Positions 26,745-33,524 of a DNA stretch of 64,000 bases are shown one piece after another. The stretch covers positions 1 to 64,000 of the forward strand of contig CAZIAK010000017.1 of the NCBI GenBank assembly GCA_964537035.1. Direction: 5' to 3'. How positions within the stretch are numbered: the stretch's first letter is position 1; each line of letters begins with the position of its first letter. This DNA is from CAZIAK01 sp964537035. Lineage in GTDB: Bacteria > Planctomycetota > B15-G4. Under the pieces are notes generated by a model. The model had not been told where the DNA came from. It searched no databases and saw only the letters and a program-made list of their open reading frames with translations. A program made the translations under genes and the position numbers.

Positions 26745-27524
26745 ATGATGGTGACGACGCGCACGGGTTCTTTCATGTTGTGGGTTCTGGCTCTGGCCGT
26801 GGCGGGCTGCGCCCAGCCCGAGACCAGCGCTCCCGAGCCCGCCGCGCCCATGGCGGCCAACGACTCCGCGGGCGCCATGCTCGACGAGACCGCCGGGGTT
26901 GACGCACCCATCGGCCGCAACGATCGCTTCTTGTCTGACGACCTCGACGTCGACCGCTTCATCGGTGTGTTCGAGTCTGAGACCCGCGAGGTCGCCTTGG
27001 TCAAGGAGGAGATCGTGGCGGCCATGGGGCTGCGGCCGGGAGAGACCGTGGCGGACGTGGGCTCGGGTACCGGCCTGTTTCTCGACGCGCTCTGCGATGC
27101 CGTGGGCCAGGACGGCGAAGTGATCGCCGTAGAGATCTCTCCCCGCTTCGGCGAGCACCTTGAGCAGCGCATCGCCGACGAGGGTTTGGCCCAGGCGCGG
27201 GTGGTCATGTGCGATGAGCGCTCGTCGAACCTGGAGCCCAACTCCGTGGACTGCATCTTCGTCTGCGACACCTACCACCACTTCGACTATCCGGCGGACA
27301 CCCTGGCCAGCTTGCACGCCGCCCTGAGAGAGGGCGGGCGCCTGGTGATCGTGGACTTCGAGCGCAAGCCGGGTGTGAGCAGCGACTGGGTGCTCGACCA
27401 CATGCGCGCGGGCAAGGAGGCCTTCATCGACGAGATCAGCGGTGCGGGCTTCCGGCTGGCTCACGAGGTCTGGTTGGCCCAGTTCAGGCTCACCTACATG
27501 CTGGTGTTTGACCGCGAGCGCTGA
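26745..27524 (+). CDS. Class I SAM methyltransferase with lipoprotein signal
   Basis: 259 residues. The N-terminus MMVTTRTGSFMLWVLALAVAGCAQPE is a lipoprotein signal peptide (lipobox VAGC), followed by a class I methyltransferase fold: motif I VADVGSGTGLFLDAL near residue 100, VIAVEISPRF, VDCIFVCDTYHHFDYP and LREGGRLVIVDFERKPG. This is the generic methyltransferase-11 type. An exported SAM-dependent enzyme is odd because SAM is cytoplasmic, yet such proteins recur in planctomycetes; a mis-set start is less likely because the lipobox is in frame and well formed. Substrate unknown. A hairpin follows ten bases after the stop. Confidence 0.8.
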   Translation: MMVTTRTGSFMLWVLALAVAGCAQPETSAPEPAAPMAANDSAGAMLDETAGVDAPIGRNDRFLSDDLDVDRFIGVFESETREVALVKEEIVAAMGLRPGETVADVGSGTGLFLDALCDAVGQDGEVIAVEISPRFGEHLEQRIADEGLAQARVVMCDERSSNLEPNSVDCIFVCDTYHHFDYPADTLASLHAALREGGRLVIVDFERKPGVSSDWVLDHMRAGKEAFIDEISGAGFRLAHEVWLAQFRLTYMLVFDRER

Positions 27525-27531
27525 GGGATCT

Positions 27532-27548
27532 GGCCTCGGAGCGAGGCC
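27532..27548 (+). terminator. Hairpin after the methyltransferase gene
   Basis: GGCCTCG-GAG-CGAGGCC, a perfect seven-pair stem with a three-base loop, seven bases after the stop codon. No T-run follows, so it may be a Rho-assisted or weak terminator. Confidence 0.45.
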
Positions 27549-27577
27549 CTCCCGCTGGTCGAATGAGTGGCGAGTCT

Positions 27578-27690
27578 TTGATCGCGTTTGATCACACAGG
27601 ATTATCTGTGTTCACGAACGGCCGATCCGGCGCTTCCCATACCAGGGTGGTCGCTCGACGCGTCAGTTGAACATGTTGCCTTGGGGCAAC
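27578..27690 (+). promoter_or_regulatory. Possible promoter and operator upstream of 27746
   Basis: The gap 27525-27745 carries a possible promoter, TTGATC (27578-27583), 16 bases, GATTAT (27600-27605). The palindrome ACACAG-GATTAT-CTGTGT (27594-27611) covers the -10, as an operator would. A second hairpin, GTTGCC-TTGG-GGCAAC, lies at 27675-27690 in the presumed leader. All of this is inferred from sequence shape. Confidence 0.35.
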
Positions 27691-27745
27691 TCTGTGGCTG
27701 AGGGCGGGTCCCCGACCGTTCAAGCCTCTCTCCGTTCTCCCGCAC

Positions 27746-28972
27746 ATGTCCAGCGCGTCCTCCGCTCCGATGCCGGGCTTCCAAGAAGACCTGGCCCAGA
27801 CCGTCCTGCAGATGCGGGGCGCCTTGACGGATGTCTTGGCGAGCGTGGGGGTTGATCCCGGCAAGCCGCAGGCCATGTCCAGGCAGCTGGGGCTCGACAA
27901 GACCCTGGCCTGGAAGATCGGGCGGCTGGTGACCGTGGCCGACCCGGCGGCTTCCCTCGAGCACCTGCCCGGGGCCAGCGGCATGCGCATCTTGCTGGCT
28001 GCGGTGACCGCGGCTGGCGCGACCGACGCCGCTGCAGCCACGGTGACTCGGGCCCGGGAGGCGTTTGATCGATTGATCGAGGTGCACAGCGGCGATCGCG
28101 CCACCCTCGAGGCCATGGTGTCTGGGCTGCGCTCGACCCATCACCAGCCCAAGCGGGCCGAGTCAGCGCGGCGGCAGTCGTTTCTGGGCAACAGCGCCAC
28201 CTGGGGCATCCAGGCACGGGTGCGGGTGGGCCTGCATCTGGTGGCGCCTGCGGTCTCTGATGCCAGTCGCATCGACCTGATCAGCATTGGCGCTCTCCAC
28301 GAGTTGCGTCGGCTGCGTGCCGACACTCGCTGGCCGCTCGTGATCCACAAGAGGTTCGACCTGCCTGCTGCGGATGGGTCTGCTCAGGACGACGCCATGG
28401 AGCGGATCGGCGACGAAGGCATGCCGCTGCTGCGGGAGTTCTGCTCCAGCCCCTTGCCTGACCTGCGGTCCGTCCACGTGCCCAACGGCACGGCGTGGGA
28501 ACTCTCCCCGGGCCCTGTGGGCAAGACCGCGAACATGACGGCGACGTTCGGCTTCCTCAACCGCAGCGTGGCCCCCGTGGTCAGCGAGGCTCCGGGACAG
28601 TTCGGCGAGCACCTGACCATGCTCAACACACCTGCTGAGACGCTGCTGGTCGATCTCCTCGTCCATCGAACCTTGCCCTTCGCTTCGGAACCCGAGGCCT
28701 TGCTGGTCAGCCGCATGGAGTCGGACGCACACTTCGCCACGGCTGACTGCAATCGCCACCGGCTGCCCTTGCACGAGAAGCTGAATCCCATCGGCTCGAT
28801 GGTCTCGACGCCGTTGCTTCCCCGTCACCCTGAGTTGGTCGCCATGGCGGCGGAGCGAATCGGCCACCCGCTCTCAGATTTCGCGGGCTACCGGCTGGTG
28901 ATGCGCTACCCGCCCATCCCGGCGGTCGCCGTCCTGCGCAACGCGCTGCCCACGGCGGAAGGCCTGGACTGA
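27746..28972 (+). CDS. Conserved-looking hypothetical protein with N-terminal HTH-like segment
   Basis: A 408-residue soluble protein that I do not recognise. There is no signal peptide or membrane segment. Residues 40-60 (AMSRQLGLDKTLAWKIGRL) look like a helix-turn-helix, and the next region (GASGMRILLAAVTAAGA, AREAFDRLIEVH) is helical. The second half is mixed alpha/beta, with VRVGLHLVAPAVSDASRIDLI, PLVIHKRFDL and MRYPPIPAVAVLRNALP. It could be an autoregulated DNA-binding protein with a ligand-binding part, which would fit the palindrome in its upstream region, but that is speculation. Codon use resembles its neighbours. Confidence 0.6.
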   Translation: MSSASSAPMPGFQEDLAQTVLQMRGALTDVLASVGVDPGKPQAMSRQLGLDKTLAWKIGRLVTVADPAASLEHLPGASGMRILLAAVTAAGATDAAAATVTRAREAFDRLIEVHSGDRATLEAMVSGLRSTHHQPKRAESARRQSFLGNSATWGIQARVRVGLHLVAPAVSDASRIDLISIGALHELRRLRADTRWPLVIHKRFDLPAADGSAQDDAMERIGDEGMPLLREFCSSPLPDLRSVHVPNGTAWELSPGPVGKTANMTATFGFLNRSVAPVVSEAPGQFGEHLTMLNTPAETLLVDLLVHRTLPFASEPEALLVSRMESDAHFATADCNRHRLPLHEKLNPIGSMVSTPLLPRHPELVAMAAERIGHPLSDFAGYRLVMRYPPIPAVAVLRNALPTAEGLD

Positions 28973-29035
28973 GTGGCCTCGACACGCTGAGCTGACGCCA
29001 TCGAAGGCTGCTCGGCGTGCGGCGCGCTTTCCCCA

Positions 29036-29050
29036 CGGGCTCTCAGCCCG
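29036..29050. terminator. Hairpin between convergent genes
   Basis: CGGGCT-CTC-AGCCCG, a perfect six-pair stem in the 138 bases between the converging hypothetical gene and the small membrane-protein gene. It could end transcription from either side; there is no clear T-run. Confidence 0.4.
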
Positions 29051-29110
29051 CTTCTCCTGGCCCTGCAGTCCCAGCCGCACCCTGGCGACGAAGCTGGTGA
29101 AGACTTCGGA

Positions 29111-29266
29111 CTAGAACTCGTCGTACTGAAACGTGTTCTGGTTCTCGTCCTCTGAGAGGGTCTGCAGGGCCACCATGGCGCCGATGGCCAGCACCAGTGG
29201 CACGACGATCCAGAGCCAGTTGTCGGCCAGGAAGCCGAGCAGGCCTGTGCGGGGTTTGTCCGTCAT
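29111..29266 (-). CDS. Small single-span membrane protein, DUF5989-like
   Basis: A 51-residue protein starting MTDKPRTGLLGFLADNWLW, with one membrane helix (WIVVPLVLAIGAMVAL) and a polar tail ending TFQYDEF. Size, the aromatic N-terminal helix and single span resemble DUF5989 proteins, which occur beside SGNH hydrolases and SxtJ-like proteins. The other small protein in the window (31588-31773) ends with the similar PFDYEGF. It lies 72 bases downstream of the AhpC-type gene, on the same strand, with the SGNH gene beyond. The gene is easily missed because of its length. Confidence 0.6.
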   Translation of the reverse strand: MTDKPRTGLLGFLADNWLWIVVPLVLAIGAMVALQTLSEDENQNTFQYDEF

Positions 29267-29338
29267 CGTGGCGGCCCTCTTGGGGTCGGGCCAGCGGCCC
29301 CTCGCCCCGGATCAGCGGAGCGAGGGGCCGGTGTCAGC

Positions 29339-29944
29339 TCAGTTCTTCAGAGCTTCGTGAACCTTGCCCACCATGGCAGCGGAGGGCTTCAGCGTCTGGT
29401 CGCCGTCGTCCTTCCATTTGCTGGGGCAGCCTTCGTCGGTCTTCTTGGCCAGATAGAGGTTGGCCTTGAGCATGCGCAGCAACTCATCGATGTTGCGGCC
29501 CATGTTCAGGAAGTTGACGAGGCTGTTCATCAGCTTGCCGTCGGGCGAGACCAGGTAGGTGCCGCGCAGCGACAGTCCGGCGTCGTCGAGGTAGCAGCCG
29601 AACATCTTGGCCACTGCGCCCGTGGTGTCGGCGCCCATCTGGTACTTCACGTTCGCGAGTTCCTTCTCTTCGCGATGCCAGGCGAGGTGCGTGAACTGCG
29701 TGTCGGTGCTCACCGTCACGATGTCGCAACCCAGCCGGTCAAACCTGTCGTGCTGCTCTGCCAGAGCAGCGAATTCAGTAGCTCATACGAAGGTGAAGTC
29801 GGCGGGGTAGAAGAACAACAGGCTCCACCGGCCGGCTTTGCCGTTCTCGGCAAGGTTGAAGCTGCCGAAGTCGTTCGTCTTCGGGTCAAACGTCGTGAGC
29901 GAAAAGTCGGGGACCTGTTGGCCCACCTGGATGCACTCGGTCAT
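29339..29944 (-). CDS. AhpC-type peroxiredoxin, selenocysteine at the peroxidatic site
   Basis: A 201-residue typical 2-Cys peroxiredoxin (AhpC/Prx1 type) read through one in-frame TGA. The reading is MTECIQVGQQVPDF, then FFYPADFTFV, TGA (29785-29783), ATEFAALAEQ and on to a normal stop. In the family this is the PxxxTxxC motif, so the TGA replaces the peroxidatic Cys exactly (P47, T51, U54). The active-site Arg (LRGTYLVSPDG) and a resolving Cys (EGCPSKW, C173) are present. Length and every other motif are intact, and a hairpin suits a SECIS, so I read it as a selenoprotein, not a pseudogene. It reduces peroxides at the expense of a thiol or AhpF-type donor. Confidence 0.9.
29752..29770 (-). 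promoter_or_regulatory. Candidate bSECIS hairpin of the AhpC-type selenoprotein
   Basis: On the minus strand GCTGCTCT-GGC-AGAGCAGC forms a perfect eight-pair stem starting 12 bases after the UGA, with the loop about 21-23 bases past it. The loop begins with G. Distance and loop base fit bacterial SECIS rules. Confidence 0.7.
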
Positions 29945-30203
29945 GTCGGGTATCCGCGGTGATGAAAGTGATGAGGTGCTGTCGGCGGCCATGGAAGAGA
30001 TTCGGCGCACCGATCAGCGAGGCATTATGGTGCTGGAGCGGCGGATGGGAACAGCCTTTGGCCCTTCGTCTTGCAGGTTTGTGCAGCGGGGCCGGGGCGG
30101 CCGTGGATTCTGTCCGCCGTCGGGCTCCGCGACGGCCCGATTGACTCAGATGAAGTCACCGGGATGTCTGCTGAACCGCCCGTTGCTAGCAGCTTCCATG
30201 GCG

Positions 30204-30245
30204 TGCCGCCTGCCGCCTGCCGCCTGCCGCCTGCCGCGTGCCGCG
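30204..30245. repeat. Heptanucleotide tandem repeat
   Basis: Six tandem copies of a 7-base unit: four TGCCGCC then two TGCCGCG. It lies in the 310-base non-coding stretch between the AhpC-type gene and the 3' end of the SGNH gene, immediately downstream of the latter. The rest of that stretch (29945-30203) shows no gene; it includes the peroxiredoxin promoter region. Confidence 0.9.
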
Positions 30246-30254
30246 CGTAGCCTG

Positions 30255-31412
30255 CTAGTCTTGCGCCGGGACCCCTGCCACCAGGATGTCAGCCAAGTAC
30301 TGGGCGACCAGGCCGTTGGCGCGGCCGTTGGGGTGCCTGTCGTGGGCGTGGGCCTGGAGGCTCGCTGGCGCCTGCCCCTTCAGGGGGGTCAGCAGGTCGT
30401 CGAAGGGCAGATCGAGGTCGGCGCACATGTCAGCCAGGAGCTGGGCCTCCTCTCGAAAGGGATAGTCTCCCGAGAGCCCGGCCAGGAAGGGATACATGGC
30501 GGCCCGCACCTTGAATCGGCGCTGCTCGGCCAGACCCATGAGCTCGGTGAGGGCTTCTCGGATCATTGCCACGCCGGGGGAGTCGGGCTCCCAGGTGGCC
30601 TTGTAGTTCTGCAGCAGAATGGTCCTGTAGAGCGATCGATAGAGGTGATAGCCCACCAGGTCAGCCAGCCGGGACGCTCGACGCACGGTCACTTGCCACT
30701 GCTCGGCTGTGGCCAGGTGCTCGATGTCACCCTCGACCACGCCGGAAGTGAGCCCCAGAGCCTTGACCACTCCGACCTGCCAGGGCAGCTGCCGCGGTTT
30801 GCCGCCCTCAGTGCCTTGCCCCGAAGCATCGACGATGGTGGTGATGATCAACACCAGGTTGGGCTGGGTCTTGAGCACGCGCTTGACGCAGTGGGCGACC
30901 TGCTGACCGGTGTTGGTCGACGGCACGCCGCAGTTGATCACCTGGATCGTCCTCTTGGGCAGCCGCTCTGCGAGGGCTTCCTGAAGCTTGTAGGCGATGG
31001 TCTCGTCGTAGTTGATGCCCGTGCCGTAGGTCACCGAGTCGCCCAGCAAGGCGATGCGGTAGACCCCCTCGGGACGCTGCTGAGCGATTTCGGGTCCACG
31101 AAAGCCCAGGGAGTTGATGGCGTAGGTGATCTCTCGCACCGTACCGGGCTCGTCTCCCGGGTAGAGGGTGGTGGCGGAGGCGTTGGGCTTGAGAGCCAGG
31201 CCTTCACCCGGGGACTGATCCTCGCTTGGTTTCGATAGCAGTCCGGTTCTCTCGGGCGGCATGCGAGGAGGGAGTCGCGGGCCCAGCAGCCGCAGGGCCA
31301 CCTCGACAAGGATCAGGGCGACCACCAGGGCAGCCAGGCCGAAGAGGCAACTCCTGGCCCAACGCATGAGTCGCCCGGGTCGGCGCTTGGGTGCAGGAGC
31401 GTCAGTGTTCAC
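30255..31412 (-). CDS. Membrane-anchored SGNH/GDSL hydrolase
   Basis: A 385-residue protein with a cytoplasmic basic tail, one membrane helix (about 21-45, LFGLAALVVALILVEVAL) and an exported SGNH hydrolase domain. Block I is IALLGDSVTYGTGINYDET, block II has NCGVPSTNTGQQ, block III is LVLIITTIVDASG (the usual Asn is not obvious), and block V is AHDRHPNGRANG with the Asp-His pair. SGNH enzymes act as esterases or acyl hydrolases on polysaccharides and lipids. The start is GTG at 31412. It is divergent from a second SGNH gene group at 31588, sharing an upstream region with palindromes. Confidence 0.8.
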   Translation of the reverse strand: MNTDAPAPKRRPGRLMRWARSCLFGLAALVVALILVEVALRLLGPRLPPRMPPERTGLLSKPSEDQSPGEGLALKPNASATTLYPGDEPGTVREITYAINSLGFRGPEIAQQRPEGVYRIALLGDSVTYGTGINYDETIAYKLQEALAERLPKRTIQVINCGVPSTNTGQQVAHCVKRVLKTQPNLVLIITTIVDASGQGTEGGKPRQLPWQVGVVKALGLTSGVVEGDIEHLATAEQWQVTVRRASRLADLVGYHLYRSLYRTILLQNYKATWEPDSPGVAMIREALTELMGLAEQRRFKVRAAMYPFLAGLSGDYPFREEAQLLADMCADLDLPFDDLLTPLKGQAPASLQAHAHDRHPNGRANGLVAQYLADILVAGVPAQD

Positions 31413-31531
31413 GGTCGATTCCCGGAGCCGAAACGCGCGGTGCAGACCCTACCGACCCGGCCTTGGAGGGGTAGCTCATATTTCTACTCGACCGGCGCAT
31501 GCCCCAACTCCGAAATGTGGAGTAAGCTAGC

Positions 31532-31564
31532 GCATAGTATGCGTACATATGGGCGATATATGTA
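31532..31564. promoter_or_regulatory. Paired palindromes in the divergent SGNH intergenic region
   Basis: Two adjacent dyads: GCATAGTATGC (31532-31542) and TACATAT, 7 bases, ATATGTA (31544-31564). They sit in an AT-rich patch 24 bases before the ATG of the small membrane-protein gene and 120 bases from the divergent SGNH start. Arms and spacing resemble a dimeric regulator site. AAGGG before the ATG may serve as ribosome site. Confidence 0.5.
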
Positions 31565-31587
31565 TATAAAGATCCAAGGGTGATTTA

Positions 31588-31773
31588 ATGGACAGGGGTG
31601 CAAGAATCGACCACAGCGCTGAGCAGTTTGACAACGAAGCCCGAGGACCCGGGCTCGCCTCCTTCTTGAAGGTGGTGCTGGTGCTGCTCGTCGTCATCGT
31701 GGTCCTGATGCTCGGCATGGCCTACTTCGGCACCAGTGACGGCATGCTCCCCTTCGACTACGAGGGGTTCTGA
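31588..31773 (+). CDS. Small single-span membrane protein, DUF5989-like
   Basis: A 61-residue protein: polar N-terminus, one strong membrane helix (FLKVVLVLLVVIVVLMLGMA) and a short tail ending LPFDYEGF. It is eight bases upstream of the SGNH gene at 31782 and surely co-transcribed. Small proteins of the DUF5989 kind frequently accompany SGNH hydrolases; sequence similarity beyond size and the aromatic tail is too weak for a firm assignment. It is probably an accessory subunit or anchor for the hydrolase. Confidence 0.65.
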   Translation: MDRGARIDHSAEQFDNEARGPGLASFLKVVLVLLVVIVVLMLGMAYFGTSDGMLPFDYEGF

Positions 31774-31781
31774 GCAGTTCG

Positions 31782-33458
31782 ATGGCAGAGGCTGTCGCTC
31801 GCCGTCGCCGCCGCCGTGGTTCTCGCTGGGTTCTGCTGGTCGTCAGCCTGGGCTCCACCCTGCTCTTGCTGGCGGGGGTTGAAGGCCTGCTGCGCTGGTC
31901 GGGCGTGGGAGACATCCCCCCGGCCGAGGCCTCGCGGCTGCGTTATCAGCAGGTCTATCCGCCCATGCTCCAGCCGGGATCGAGGCCTGATGGCAGCGCG
32001 GCCCTGATCACCAACGACCGGCGCATGGCCTGGCAGTCGGTGCTGGCCCAGAAGCCCGAGGGAGGGCTGCGCATCTTCACCGTGGGCGGCAGCGCCACCG
32101 CGGGCCTGGGCTACAGCGCCAACATGACCTTCTCCCGCCAGCTCGAACGGCTGCTGCGAGAGGCCGAGCCAGACCGTGAGATCGAGCTGGTCAATCTGGG
32201 CATCGTGGCCCTGTCGTCGAGTCAGGTGCGCTGGATCGTCGAGGATGTGTGCCAGAACTTCGACCCCGATCTGGTCATCGTCTACTCGGGCAACAACGAG
32301 TTCCTGGAGATCCATGCCGAGAAGTTCGTCGAGCTGTCGGGCGGACGGGACACCAGCGTGTTGAGCCGCCTCTCGGACACCAACGTGTTTCGCCTGGTGA
32401 ACCAGCTCGTGCGCGGACGGCCCAAGGGGCGCAACACGACGATCCACGACATGGCCCAGGCCAACGAGCGTGTCTCTGAGTCAGAGATCGTCGACAAGGT
32501 CGAGCTGAGCACGGCCGAGTACGACGAGCTCGTCGATGTCTACGAGCAGAACATCGAGGCCATGGTCAACTCTGCCCAGGGAACGGGCACGCCCCTGTTG
32601 CTGATGACGGTGGCATCCAACTGGGAGTGGCGGGGACAGGACGATCTCCCCGACGGATGGATCGCTGAGCTGCTCGGCGACGAGGCTGGGCTGAGTTCGG
32701 GTGGGGCTGCAGAGGCCTCGTCGAGCGCAACCCTTGAGGCCGCCCTGGCCCGAGTCGACCTGGAGCTGGCCGCCGCGGGGCCCAGGCAGCGGTCCGGGTG
32801 GCAGTTCAAGCGGGCGGAGCTGTTGGCGGCCCTGGGCAGAGACGGCGAGGCCGTGGTCGCCTACCGGCAGTCCATGAACAGTGACCCTCACCTGCGCCGA
32901 GCCACGGACGATCTTGCCGAGCGCGTCCGCGCCGTGGCCGCTCGGCACGACGTGCCCCTGTTCGACACCATCGAGCTGCTCTCAGGGCTGTCCCCCCGGG
33001 GCATGGTGGGCTTCGAGTTCTTCTACGACTACGTGCATTTCTCACCCCGAGGAGCGCTGGTGGTTGCCGGCGCCCTCTACGACAGCTTGGCCGCTCTGGG
33101 TCTCTGCCCTGGCGGTACCGACGCAGGGCTCTGGGTCGATCGCGAGTGGAACGACATCGCCCAGCTCACCAGCGATCCCCTGGCCATCGATCGCTGGATG
33201 GGTCTGGGGTTCGACCTGGGCCGGCTCGATGACCGTGATCTCTGGAAGCATCAGATCGCCACCGCTGAACTGGACCAGGCCCTGGCCGACGACCCGGGCG
33301 ATGTGGCGGCGCTCATCTGGCGCGCCAACGTGGATTTCTTCACCCTCGGCGGATTCAATGCTGCGGTCCGGGGCTACGAGGCTGCTCTCGCGCTGGACCC
33401 GGCCAACGGGGCAGCGAAGGACAACCTGGCGCTGCTCCGCGGTCGCCGCCGTCCCTGA
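31782..33458 (+). CDS. Membrane-anchored SGNH hydrolase with TPR-like C-terminus
   Basis: 558 residues. A very basic N-terminus (RRRRRRGSR) and membrane helix (WVLLVVSLGSTLLLLAGV) precede an exported SGNH domain: FTVGGSATAGLGYSANMTF (block I with Ser), VNLGIVALSSSQ (block II), VIVYSGNNEFLEIH (block III Asn) and FFYDYVHFSPRGALVVAGAL (Asp/His). The C-terminal 120 residues look like TPR-type helices (DPGDVAALIWRANVDFF, YEAALALDPANGAAKDNLAL), and another helical repeat (LLAALGRDGEAVVAYRQSM) is inserted before the last block. It may deacylate or modify surface glycans. Followed 66 bases later by a large membrane protein gene. Confidence 0.8.
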   Translation: MAEAVARRRRRRGSRWVLLVVSLGSTLLLLAGVEGLLRWSGVGDIPPAEASRLRYQQVYPPMLQPGSRPDGSAALITNDRRMAWQSVLAQKPEGGLRIFTVGGSATAGLGYSANMTFSRQLERLLREAEPDREIELVNLGIVALSSSQVRWIVEDVCQNFDPDLVIVYSGNNEFLEIHAEKFVELSGGRDTSVLSRLSDTNVFRLVNQLVRGRPKGRNTTIHDMAQANERVSESEIVDKVELSTAEYDELVDVYEQNIEAMVNSAQGTGTPLLLMTVASNWEWRGQDDLPDGWIAELLGDEAGLSSGGAAEASSSATLEAALARVDLELAAAGPRQRSGWQFKRAELLAALGRDGEAVVAYRQSMNSDPHLRRATDDLAERVRAVAARHDVPLFDTIELLSGLSPRGMVGFEFFYDYVHFSPRGALVVAGALYDSLAALGLCPGGTDAGLWVDREWNDIAQLTSDPLAIDRWMGLGFDLGRLDDRDLWKHQIATAELDQALADDPGDVAALIWRANVDFFTLGGFNAAVRGYEAALALDPANGAAKDNLALLRGRRRP

Positions 33459-33524
33459 TCTCCCGGGCCATTTCGAGCCCACGCTGCCACCCGTTCACGT
33501 CGCCCCTGCCCAGCGAGCTGCTCT

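Noticed and set aside
23820..27464. A long stop-free minus-strand frame antisense to the cytochrome and methyltransferase genes
   Set aside because: It is a composition artefact of GC-rich DNA: its translation is low-complexity and family-less, while the plus-strand proteins have clear motifs.
29339..29944. The peroxiredoxin as a pseudogene or two separate genes
   Set aside because: The interruption is one TGA exactly at the catalytic Cys codon, with no frameshift and every other motif intact, and a SECIS-like hairpin follows.
30204..30245. A CRISPR array
   Set aside because: The units are only seven bases without spacers; no repeat-spacer pattern or cas gene is present anywhere in the window.
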